A DNA stretch of 64,000 nucleotides from Orobanche coerulescens (taxonomy: Eukaryota > Streptophyta > Magnoliopsida > Lamiales > Orobanchaceae), in NCBI GenBank assembly GCA_033398695.1, contig CM065815.1, positions 147,233,001 through 147,297,000 on the forward strand, given 5' to 3'. Below the pieces are notes generated by a model that saw nothing but the letters and a program-made list of their open reading frames with translations, was not told where the DNA came from and made no database searches. A program made the translations under genes and the position numbers. Every line of letters starts with the position of its first letter. Position 1 is the first letter of the stretch. Shown in pieces: positions 22,329-32,946 of the stretch.

Positions 22329-25300
22329 GGTAATATCCGCAATTTTCGATTTTCGGTAAATTTCTTTTTTGGCCGGAGTCCGTTTTGACGACTCGCTCAT
22401 GACCGTTTCGTCATTTCGAGAATGATTAATTCTGCACTTTTTGTCATCCGAGTTCGTTTCGGTATCGTTTTGTTGAGTTCCGAGCTTTTTAGCGACTTTT
22501 CCGCACTTGAGTTCGATTCTTGCGAATCTCGTCCGAAACTGTTGCTTCGAGTTTCTCGTAAGTTCATTTAATGTTATTATTTATGTTGCGAGCTTTGGTT
22601 TGGTGTTTTGATCGCGTATCGTGATTTTCGGACGTCTTGGGCCATTTTCGTAATTTCCCAAAGTTTTGGGTAATTATTTCCGTTGTCGAATTCCGAGCCT
22701 TCGGGTGGACGGAATTGTGTGTTCTCTTATCTCTTAGATTCGTTTTTGCGAGTACGTCGTAACCGTATCATCGATTCGTATTCAGGTTCGGGTTTCGGGG
22801 TCGTTCGCGCCGTCGGAGTTGGCCCCGGCCGAGTCATGGCCGGGCAATCTGGGCCCAGGCCGGCACTGGCCGAGTTACGGCCGGTAGTGCTCGGCAGCTT
22901 CTGGCCGAGCAGGCCGTACCGTGGGCCGCGGCACATGCCGGCAGGGCCGCGGCACACTCGTGCATTTTTTCGGCCAAACCGGCTGTACCTGGTGCCGCGG
23001 CACATGTCGGCCGGGCCGCACCTGCCGATCCTTTGGCGCAGATTTGGCCACAGGCCGCGGCACCTTTGTGCGGCTTATTTATGGCCTATGACGGGTTTTT
23101 GGCCATTTTTCTCAATCTTCCCTTTCTCTTCCGCGGATGTGGTCTTGGGAATCTTGAAGCCATGTTGTTTAACAACAAATCCATGAAGTTCTTGAGGTCA
23201 CAACATCAATCAATCATCCATTATCATCCTTTGATCCAGCGAATCAAGGTAATCTTCCTTAGAACCCTAATTTCGTGAATTTGGGGGGTTTTGCATTTTT
23301 ATCCGATTCGTTCCGTGTTGTTGATTAATCCATGATGTGTATGATTAATATTGGTAGTATTCTTGTGTTTAACATCATTTAATCCATTGTTCTTCGTCGA
23401 ATCGAAGTATATTTCTTGATTTCCTTCGAATCGACTTTTTGGGGGATTTGTTCTCGATCTCGTTTTCCATCCATTTTTGTTGGATAAATTGTGGTTAAAT
23501 GATGTTGTTAAACATATTCTATGGATTGTATATCCATATTTCGACTTAGAATTCCGTTTTCGTGTTTTGTCGGGACGAATCGTGTTCTTGGCCGTTTTGG
23601 GGAAAACACTTGAACTTTCGTCATTCGTTCTTTGAATTCAGCGGCTTTGGGTTGTACTTTGGAATTTATTTTCGTTGTTATTGTTTTCGTTCGTAGTTCA
23701 TTGTTGCGGATTGTCATTCGGTGGAGTCGGTGAGTTCGTAGTCGGTTCGTGCCAACCTACTTCGGCCGATTCTCTGCATTGTGGTTATTCGAGGCAAGTA
23801 TCTTGCCCATACATTACGTGTTTTGTATATATATTAGTTGGTAATTTACGATACGTGATTTATGAATGCCTATAATTAACTTTCAAAGGAATTGATATGC
23901 TTTTCAATACTTCCTTAAAAGATGACTCGTATGATTTCGTTGTTAAATATGATTGTCTAAGTATGTGTGGGGTATCGTTTTGTGTGATTATGACGTTGAG
24001 GATTTATAGCTTAACCTTTCCTTGAGATATGTATGGAACGTATGCCTATTGATGATCCTGTCTCATTGTGTCGTTCGGCGTGGTTGGATAGGTATTTTCC
24101 CTCGTTGCTATGTTATTTGTACTAGCTGCATCGTTGAAATTCTAGCATGAATCGTATCATTACTTGGTCGTGAGTATATGTTGGATGAACTGGCCATTCT
24201 AGTAAGGTACCTCGACTATATATACTGTGATTGACCTTCGAGGCTTGTGGTTTGCAACTGTGATTTTGGAACGTGTGTGTGTGTTGTTCCTTCCACCCGG
24301 AGTGTCCGACGGGATGTCCGGGGTCGATACTAAGGGGTACGGCCACGGAAGTGGACTTGGGTGCGTGTGTGGATGAACTTCCACCGGAGTGTCCGACGGG
24401 ATGTCCGGGGTCGATCTTGAAGTGCGGCCACGGAAGTGGTTTCCCACCCGGAGTGTCCGACGGGATGTCTGGGGTCGATACTAAGGGGTACGGCCGCGGG
24501 TTACCAGTTGTGGTTTTCATCTTGAGGATGACGTTGATGTTTTCGTTAATTGTGATATTGTCCGGAGTATCACAATGCTTTGTGCTCGGGGTCGAGAGAC
24601 AGTATATATCGAGTCTTGGTGCTTAGCTAGAATGGCATAAGAATAATGTGTTATGTGTAATGTGTCCTTGTAAGTGAATTACAGTGGATGATCGGGTCGT
24701 AGGCCCTGTGTTTTGTGACCAGAATGGTTGGGTCGTGGACCTCGTGTGTTGTTAACGAATTTGCATTTTGGAAAATGAACTTTGGGGCTGTGACCCTAAA
24801 TGACTTTCGAGGAATTAAGAACTTTTCAATTTCTAATGTTTTCAAAACTCCCGAGATTTGGAAATGTTTTCAAAGTGCTTACTTGCTTCATTTCTACTTT
24901 CAAGACTTAAACTATTTTTAACTAAAAATATCTCGGGAAGTCTTTCGTTGTATTCTCGGAATGTGTTGTGTATGGCTCGTATTTGCACTTTATACTTGCA
25001 CTAGCGAAACAGTGGAGTTTTGCTAACCCCTGAGTAATCGGGGGGTGGATATCTGTATTGTGTCCAGGTACATGCAGGTTTTCGGGAGCAAGACACAGGA
25101 TCGGTGCGAGGGATGATGAAAGACGAATGATACTAATCACACGAAGGCCAGTTTTGACTTCAGTTAGTCGGGGTCCATTGTATTGTCTTTTCCGCCGTCT
25201 TATTGTTCGTTGTTGCAAGTATTTTACCCTTGCATGTGTATGAGTATGGATGAGTTTATGTATTTTGATTTGTAAGTCAGTGACGGAAGACCAAATCGGC

Positions 25301-25427
25301 CTATTGATTCGTTGTTTTGATTCGTCAGTATGTAATGTAATGTGTTGTGTTGATGTCTAGCCTGGTGGATCCTCACGGAGAGGGTCTGCGGCGTGTAATA
25401 TTCCCGGTTTGATCTGGGGGTGTTACA
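22329..25427 (+). repeat. 5' LTR of element E
   Basis: It contains a GC-rich array of GCCGCGGCAC/TGCCGGC palindromic words at about 22820-23070, a TATTTATGG box near 23077, the 70-bp tandem repeats at about 24291-24500, the double hairpin near 25006-25044, and the end GGGGGTGTTACA. Apparent ORFs at 22683-23186 and elsewhere come from this repeated GC-rich DNA. Confidence 0.95.
22820..23070. repeat. Array of TGCCGCGGCA-type palindromes in E's LTR
   Basis: GGGCCGCGGCACA and close variants recur about six times just upstream of the TATTTAT box. The 3' LTR has the matching array at about 28680-28940 with a few more CCGCGGCACAC copies. Confidence 0.85.
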
Positions 25428-25431
25428 TTTA

Positions 25432-25442
25432 TGGTATCGGAG
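25432..25442 (+). promoter_or_regulatory. Primer-binding site of element E
   Basis: TGGTATCGGAG lies five bases after the LTR. It is a one-base variant of the initiator-Met-tRNA-type site TGGTATCAGAGC seen at 62638. Confidence 0.85.
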
Positions 25443-25907
25443 ATTAGGTTGAGGAAACCTAGGCTGTCGGGTCGAGTTATGTGTTGTTGAGTCTTGTATT
25501 GTCAGATTTTGTCTGACTGAGTCGTGTCGCGATGCGTCATCTGAGTTTGTTGGTCGTGATTAGTATGGTGAGGCGATCATCATCTTCGTGCGACCTCTGG
25601 ATGTAAGTCTCCCTTCTTTGTGTTGTGCCTCGTGTGACACGAGCTATTTTTATGATTATTTGTTAAGTGACGAAATCCTCTTATGGATTTGGATTTCTTG
25701 ATACGTGATTATTTGACTCTCATATTTCGTTCATGTGAGGAGTAGTGTTGCTGGATTGTGCATGTTGGACTGTATTTCTTTTATCCGCTGCGTGAGTTCT
25801 TTTGTAATGGCTTTCGGTATTTTACCGACTGAGTTTTATTTCGAAAACAAATTCCCTTAACCGAGTTTTTGGCATTATGGCCTTGATCGTTTTGGCGAAA
25901 TTCTTAT

Positions 25908-25962
25908 GACGGTATTTAGTATTTTCTAAATGGCTTCTGTGAGTTTTTGAAATATTACCGTC
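25908..25962 (+). other. Leader inverted repeat shared with D and the inverted element
   Basis: GACGGTA pairs with TACCGTC across about 40 bases. The block recurs in element D (51460-51514, reversed) with a G:U-type change and in the inverted element (35996-36053) with one mismatch. It is followed in all three by ATCGGCCTTT and TTCCGGCGCGG. It may be a leader RNA structure. Confidence 0.5.
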
Positions 25963-26898
25963 ATCGGCCTTTTTGGCGTTTTTGTAAATGGTTTTTATCC
26001 TGGTGGGTTCCGGCGCGGGACCCACGGTGCTATATTGTTCCATGTATTTACCTGAAATTTTTGGGCATTCTAGCCCATTGAATTATTTTCGAAAACTTTG
26101 AGTATCTTAGAAAATAAATTTTGAGACGTACGTTTAAAATGAATTGTTTTATCGTGGTACTTCTAAGGTGCCACAATATGTTTCAAAATTCTTCTACCTC
26201 GAGGACCAAAATGTTTTGAGATATTTTCAATGTTTTATAAACACTTTTACTTAGACCCGAGGGTCGAATACTCTAAAAGTTTTTCACTAAAAGATAGTGT
26301 CCTCATTTTTAACAAATGCGAAATGGTTTTCCAAAGTCTCGATAACGATGTTTCACGTTTGTACTTTTTGAAAGGTGATACTCAAGATCAACCGGTGTTT
26401 TTCTATATTTTTTTTTTAAAGGTGGTTTTCGTTTTTAAAACCCACCATTTCCTGCTTGTGGTCGGAGAAGGTGTGTATGATGTTGGTATTTTTGTTAGGG
26501 TGTTAGCCCTCCGAATTGTGTTTGAATTGGTGGTGTGAACGTTGAGTCGTTCGCCACACATATGTTTTGTTAGCCCTTTTGTGGGAGGTGTGATGACGAT
26601 CTTTAATGTTGTCATTTCTTGGCGGCTTGCGTGTTATCGCACCTGTGTGAGCTGTTAAAGCTTGGGTTTGTATGTTTGTGTACATGTGTGATTGTTTCAT
26701 GATGTTTGTAATTGTGTGCTGGTTATTGTTCGGGCCGTTAAGGTCGCCGAACGATATCGTCATTGCTGTAGTGTTTGTGTGTGTATTACTTTACGATGGT
26801 AATCGTTGTATATGATATGTGTTATGATTCTTTGTTGTGCTGAGTTGGCATCTCCGCTATGTTGATTTGCGACGTTATGCCCCATTGAATTTTCGGTA

Positions 26899-27055
26899 TG
26901 CCGAGCCGAGGCGTTTCAACCGTGATGTGCCGGGGCATGCACGTGTAAATTGTCCTTCTCATCGGTAACACATTTCAAGTGTGGACTCGAGGGACACAGA
27001 ATTCAGTTTTGCGAATTGGTTACTGAGACTTCCGGAGTTCGCGCATTGCACAGTC
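26899..27055 (+). pseudogene. Deleted gag relic of element E
   Basis: ATGCCGAGCCGAGGCG matches the gag start of the inverted element (36358). After about 35 bases it jumps to sequence matching that gag's zinc-knuckle end (37260-37350: ACATGTTCGTGCACATTGTC there, gcatgcacgtgtaaattgtc here), including the GGACTCGAGGGACA segment. Almost all of gag, including both complete CCHC knuckles, is missing and a stop lies within. It cannot encode a capsid. Confidence 0.75.
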
Positions 27056-27149
27056 ATCAGAATCGGATTTGAGAGGCCTTTGAAGGATGTTTCTGTCGGT
27101 TGCTTGTTGTGTTGTCACCTTGATTTCGTGTTGTGAGTTTCGGGAACGA

Positions 27150-27190
27150 CACTTCTTTTAGAAGAGGTCGAATATAATACCCGTATTATT
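27150..27190 (+). other. Fossil polypurine-tract/LTR junction inside element E
   Basis: TTTCGGGAACGACACTTCTT and a purine run are followed by TATAATACCCG. This mirrors the real junction of the inverted element (TTTCGAGGACGAAACTTCTT, AGAGGGGTAGAA, then TGTAATACCCG at 38134). Element D has the same relic, reversed, at about 50640-50690. Confidence 0.6.
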
Positions 27191-28157
27191 TTTGGCTCCT
27201 GCATTTTCTCTTTATCAATTCTATCGATTCGCTCATGTTCGTTGATACTTTATGAACTTAGTCTGTATTTCGGTTTCATCGTACGATCGAGCTGTGATCT
27301 TGTTGTGGGTCGATCTGGTTATTGTTGTGACTTTTTCGGGTTCGGTTCGATTCTTGTGAACCTTGTTCGGGAGCGACATCATTTGGTTCTATTAGTTCTT
27401 TTTTTTCGAATTGGATCGGATTTGGAACTCTTGTGTTTTCGACTTTGTCGACTCATTATGTTTGTTGACATTTCTGAGCTTGTCGTGCCCCTTGCTTTTG
27501 TTGATCGAACAAGTGTGGTATTGTTTCGGAATGACTCGTTTGTCGTTGTGACTTTTCAATCGCTATTCCCTTTCCGGTGGATCTTGTGGGAATGCATGTC
27601 TTGTAGTTCTCACCAGATCATCCTGGGAGTTGTTGTTTGAATTTTATTATCCTTCGTGTTTCGGACATGATTGTTCGATTTTTGTTGTCTCGGTCGTTTG
27701 TTTGTTCGGTTTTTATCCTCGTTTTGTGATTTTTGAGCATTCAGGCTCCTTCCTAATTCCCTTAAGTTCGGGAAATTAGTCTCGTTTTCGATCTTCCAAC
27801 CCTTGGGCGGTGGAATTCCGTATTTGTTCAGCGATTGGCTCGCATTTTGATTGATGTACCGTTGGGTTGGTCAATCGTATTGATTTTCGTCCGTTGTGTT
27901 TTGTGATTGTTCGGATAATTGACTTGATTGTATTATCCATTTGATGACGCTTGTCACTTGTTGGTTTTATTATATCCCTAACGGCGACGTTGTGTTGGTC
28001 GTCGTGGAGCGTGTTTTCACGCCGTATATTCATTTGCGTTGCTTGTAACGTTTTGCCGATGGACATAAGTTACGCGTTTCCTTGCGTATCTCGTTGAGTT
28101 TTCCTGGTGGGATATTGCTTCTCCCTACTTGTTTTAAGTTTCGGGACGAAACTTCTT

Positions 28158-28172
28158 TTAAGGAGGGTAGAA
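28158..28172 (+). promoter_or_regulatory. Polypurine tract of element E
   Basis: TTAAGGAGGGTAGAA directly precedes the 3' LTR start TGTAATATCC and follows the shared CGGGACGAAACTTCTT block. Confidence 0.85.
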
Positions 28173-31100
28173 TGTAATATCCGCAATTTTTGAATTTCGG
28201 TAAATTTCTTTTTCGGCCGGAGTCCATTTTGATGACTCGCTCATGACCGTTTCGTCATTTCGAGAATGATTAATTCTACACTTTTTGTCATCCGAGTTCG
28301 TTTCGGTATCGTTTTGTTGAGTTCCGAGCTTTTTAGCGACTTTTCCGCACTTGAGTTCGATTCTTGCGAATCTCGTCCGAAACTGTTGCTTCGAGTTTCT
28401 CGTAAGTTCATTTAATGTTATTATTCATGTTGCGAGCTTTGGTTTGGTGTTTCGATCGCGTATCGTGATTTTCGGACGTTTTGGGCCATTTTCGTAATTT
28501 CCCAAAGTTTTGGGTAATTACTTCCGTTGTCGAATTCCGAGCCTTCAGGTGGTCGGAATTGTGTGTTCTCTTATCTCTTAGATTCGTCTTTGCGAGTACG
28601 TCGTAACCGTATCATCGATTCGTATTCAGGTTCGGGTTTTGGGGTCGTTCGGGCCGTCGGAGTTGGCCCCGGCCGAGTCATGGCCGGGCAATCAAGGCCC
28701 AGGCCGGCACTGGCCGAGTTACGGCCGGTAGTGCTCGACAGCTTCTGTCCGAGCAGGCCGTACCATGGGCCGCGGCACATGCCGGCAGGGCCGCGGCACA
28801 CTCGTGCATTTTTTCGGCCAAACCGTCTGTACCTGGTGCCGCGGCACATGTCGGCCGGGCCGCGGCACACTGCCGATCACTGGGCGCAGATTTGGCCCTG
28901 TGCCGCGGCACACTCCCGCTGGGCCGCGACACACTGTGCAGCCTATTTATGGCCCTGCAGACGGGTTTTTGGCCATTTTTCTCAATCTTCCCTTTCTCTT
29001 ACGCGGATGTGGTCTTGGGAATCTTGAAGCCATGTTGTTTAAAAACAAATCCATGAAGTTCTTGAGGTCACAACATCAATCAATCATCCGTTATCATCCT
29101 TTGATCCAGCGAATCAATGTAATCTTCCTTAGAACCCTAATTTCGTGAATTTGGGGGTTTTTGCATTTTTATCCGATTCGTTCCGTGTTGTTGATTAATC
29201 CATGATGGGTATCATTAATCTTGGTAGTAATCTTGTGTTTAACATCATTTAATCCATTGTTCTTCGTCGAATCGAAGTATATTTCTAGATTTCATTCGAA
29301 TCGACTTTTTGGGGGATTTGTTCCCGATCTTGTTTTCCATCCGTTTTTGTTGGATAAATTGTGGTTAAATGATGTTGTTAAACATATTCTATGGATTGTA
29401 TATCCATATTTCGACTTAGAATTCCGTTTTCGTGTTTTGTCGGGACGAATCGTGTTCTTGGCCGTTTTGGGGAAAACACTTGAACTTTCGTCATTCGTTC
29501 TTTGAATTCAGCGGCTTTGGGTCGTACTTTGGAATTTATTTTCATTGTTATTGTTTTCGTTCGTAGTTCATTGTTGCGGATTGTCGTTCGGTGGAGTCGG
29601 TGAGTTCGTAGTCGGTTCGTGCCAACCTACTTCGGTCGATTCTCTGCGTTGTGGTTATTCGAGACAAGTATCTTGCCCATACATTACGTGTTTTATGGAT
29701 ATATTAGTTGGTAATTTACGATACGTGATTTATGAATGCCTATAATTAACTTTCAAAGGAATTGATATGCTTTTCACTACTTCCTTAAAAGATGACTCGT
29801 ATGATTTCGTTGTTAAATATGCTTGTCTAAGTATGTGTGGGGTATCGGTTTGTGTGATTATGACGTTGAGGATTTATAGCTTAACCTTTCCTTGAGATAT
29901 GTATGGAACATATGCCTATTGATGATCCTGTCTCATTGTGTCGTTCGGCGTGGTTGGATAGGTATTTTCCCTCGTTGCTATGTTATTTGTACTAGCTGCA
30001 TCGTTGAAATTCTAGCATGAATCGTATCATTACTTGGTCGTGAGTATATGTTGGATGAACTGGCCATTCTAGTAAGGTACCTCGACTATATATACTGTGA
30101 TTGACCTTCGAGGCTTGTGGTTTGCAACTGTGATTTTGGAACGTGTGTGTGTGTTGTTCCTTCCACCGGAGCGTCCGACGGGATGTCTGGGGTCGATATT
30201 AAGGGGTACGGCCACGGAAGTGGACTGGGTGCGTGTGTGGATGAACTTCCACCTGGAGTGTCCGACGGGATGTCTGGGGGTCGATACTAAGGGGTACGGC
30301 CGCGGAAGTGGTTTCCCACCCGGAGTGTCCGACGGGATGTCTGGGGGTCGATACTAAGGGGTACGGCCGCGGGTTACCAGTTGTGGTTTTCATCTTGAGG
30401 ATGACGTTGATGTTTTCGTTAATTGTGATATTGTCCGGAGTATCACAATGCTTTGTGCTCGGGGTCGAGAGACATTATATATCGAGTCTTGGTGCTTGGC
30501 TAGAATGGCATAAGAATAATGTGTTATTTGTAATGTGTCCTTGTAAGTGAATTGCAGTGGATGATCGGGTCGTAGGCCCTGTGTTTTGTGACCGGAATGG
30601 TTGGGTCGTGGACCCCGTGTGTTGTTAACGAATTTACATTTTGGAAAATGAACTTTGGGGCTGTGACCCTAAATGACTTTCGAGGAATTAAGAACTTTTC
30701 AATTTCTAATGTTTTCAAAACTCCCGAGATTTGGAAATGTTTTCAAAGTGCTTACTTGCTTCGTTTCTACTTTCAAGACTTAAATTATTTTTAACTAAAA
30801 AAATCTCGGGAAGTCTTTCGTTGTATTCTCGGAATGTGTTGTGTATGGCTCGTATTTGCACTTTATACTTGCACTAGCGAAACAGTTGAGTTTTGCTAAC
30901 CCGTGAGTAATCGGGGGGTGGATATCTGTATTGTGTCCAGGTACATGCAGGTTTTCGGGAGCAAGACACAGGATCGGTGTGAGGGATGATGAAAGACGAA
31001 TGATACTAATCACACGAAGGCCAGTTTTGACTTCAGTTAGTCGGGGTCCATTGTATTGTCTTTTCCGCTGTCTTATTGTTCGTTGTAGCAAGTATTTTAC

Positions 31101-31298
31101 CCTTGCATGTGTGTGTCTGGATGAGTTTATGTATTTTGATTTGTAAGTCAGTGACGGAAGACCAAATCGGTCTATTGATTCGTTATTTTGATTCGTCAGT
31201 ATGTAATGTAATGTGTTGTGTTGATGTCTAGCCTGGTGGATCCTCACGGAGAGGGTCTGCAGCGTGTAATATTCCCGGTTTGATCTGGGGGTGTTACA
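28173..31298 (+). repeat. 3' LTR of element E
   Basis: It matches 22329-25427, with the same GC-rich array (about 28680-28940), TATTTATGG near 28944, tandem repeats (about 30163-30370), double hairpin (30879-30917) and terminus at 31298. The start is the intact TGTAATATCC. Confidence 0.95.
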
Positions 31299-32808
31299 CA
31301 CTCACAGTTGTTCATGTGAATTGGACAGTTCTGTACTTCACGACTCCCAATAATTCTTCTACCATCGGGTAGACTAATTACATAAGGTTCACAATCGGTA
31401 ACATAATTCAAATGCAAACGACTCAAACAAGAACTAGACAAAAAGGAGTGTGAAGCACCAGTATCAAAAAGAACACAAACGGGCTGAGAGTGGATCTCGA
31501 GAGTACCTGCAATCATGCTGGCTTCGGGATCATCTGCTTTCTTCATCTCGTAGACTCTGGGTTTTGCAACCCCGGAAGCAGGTGTACCAGCTTGATTTCC
31601 ACGGCTCATCCCTTTGTTTGCCCCGGTAGTCTAGTAAGAAGCGGACGGAGGAGCACGTTCCTGAACAGAAGACTGTACTGGAGCAAGAGATGCTACTGGA
31701 GCACGCCCGAGTCCACCCCGGCAATAGCGAGCACGATGACCGTTCTTCCCGCAAGTGTGACAGGCAACGCCCGGCTTCAGACACTTGGAGCTGATATGCC
31801 CCTGATCCCCACAGTTATAACACACGACAGGTGAGATGATTGCCCGAGAGTGCATTCCTGTCGGTTTCGGTGCCATAGGTGGCCGTTCAGAAGGATTTGG
31901 TACAGGCTGGGGCTTCTTGAACATCCCGATTCTTGTCTCCACAGTGCGGTTCTGGATCTCTTGTTGGAAAACTGAGGTTGCTTCTTGGAAATCTCCTTCG
32001 CAGTAAGTTCATACTCCAAAGCCTTCTCAATAAACTCTGGTAGGGTCGTGCATTGGTGATTGAGTAATTGCATCCTCATTCAGGGTTTAAGACTCTTGAG
32101 GAAATATTTGATCTTATCAGCTTCCGGACGGACAACTGACGTAGCAAAAGGGAGAAGTGCTTGGAATTTTTCAGCAATTGCTAACACATCCTCGTCTTCC
32201 GATGGATTGGGGTTCAGTAATTCGGACAGTTTGGCTTCACGGAGGGGTGCAGGATAGTAACGATCTAGCATAAGATTCTTGAATTCCTCCCAAGTACTCG
32301 TGTCATCGGCAGGCCTCACAGAAAGCCACCAAGTATGGGCACTCTTACTAAGGTAGTAGGGTGCCACAGCAACTCGATTTTCCTCTGGGCACTCCACCAT
32401 CTCGAACAGTTTCTCGAAATGCTCAATCCAGTGTACAATGTCAGCAAGCTCAGATGAGCCTTCAAAAGTCGGAGGTCGCTGTCGTGATATGTCACTAATA
32501 ATCCGGCTCACGATCCCGCCAGGCACCAGAGGCGGAGGCTGTTGCCCCTGCTGTTGACCAGTAGTATTCCTCTGCATAGCTTCCATCAGCTGACCCATTT
32601 GGGTCATCTGGGCCATCATGCCCTGCATCACGGTGTAAGGATCGACACGTGCATTTTCTCTAGTGTGGTGTGAATGGTCCCTAGAAGGCGAATCACTGCC
32701 TGTGGAACTCTGTTCCACATTCGCGCGCCTATTGGCTCGTGGTATTGGGATTCGGCCTCTTCCGCGGCCTCGTCCCCCTCTGCCATGGCCTCTCAGATTC
32801 CTTTCCAT
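31299..32808 (-). pseudogene. Element B gag and protease N-part
   Basis: Gag starts at 32808 with a Gly/Arg-rich tail (MERNLRGHGRGGRGRGRGR), then a Gln-rich stretch and the Ty3 gag core (RPPTFEGSSELADIVHWIEH, HTWWLSVRP, WEEFKNLMLDRYYPA). A TGA at about 32077 interrupts it. It resumes at RMQLLNHQ, and a frame change near 31970 leads to two CCHC knuckles (CYNCGDQGHISSKC and CHTCGKNGHRARYC). A TAG follows, near 31632. The protease active site is VLFDTGASHSFLS near 31460. The frame is then cut by element E. The start was chosen because it is the only Met before the gag core and a ~400-bp leader separates it from the LTR. Confidence 0.9.
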
Positions 32809-32946
32809 ACTGAAAGAATCAAGTCACAAGTACAGTTCAAGTTATCAATCATAATTCATGCTAAGTTAATGGCAACAGGGAATTTCATATCCAACAAAGC
32901 AGTTCGTAAAGAATTACTGGCACCGCAAGTGCTACACACTCAATAT
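32809..32946 (-). other. Element B leader, proximal part
   Basis: This is non-coding DNA between gag and the inverted-LTR insertion. AATAT at 32942-32946 is one copy of that insertion's TSD. No ORF or motif is seen. Confidence 0.7.

Larger units (their letters stand above)
22329..31298 (+). mobile_element. Element E: coding-poor LTR retrotransposon inserted in B's protease frame
   Basis: LTRs lie at 22329-25427 (3,099 bp) and 28173-31298 (3,126 bp), very similar along their length. CACTC is duplicated at 22324-22328 and 31299-31303. The left terminus reads GGTAATATCC where the family has TGTAATATCC, a single first-base change. A primer site TGGTATCGGAG (25432-25442) and a polypurine tract (about 28158-28172) are in place. 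The 2.7-kb interior has no pol and only the last part of a gag zinc-knuckle region. It is a non-autonomous, LARD-like element that would depend on proteins from a relative such as B. Confidence 0.95.

Noticed and set aside
22683..23186. 167-codon ORF at the start of E's LTRs (also 28527-29027)
   Set aside because: It is produced by the GC-rich palindromic array, with frames open on both strands there. It is low-complexity Arg/Pro/Gly sequence with no domain.
25822..26043. ORF conserved between E (25822-26043) and D (51397-51600)
   Set aside because: It is antisense to both elements, and the leader DNA itself is conserved, so the shared frame is a shadow of that similarity.
27242..27640. 132-codon ORF in the interior of E
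   Set aside because: The matching DNA in D has the frame broken, and in the inverted element (about 37480-37760) it has stops. No coding conservation.
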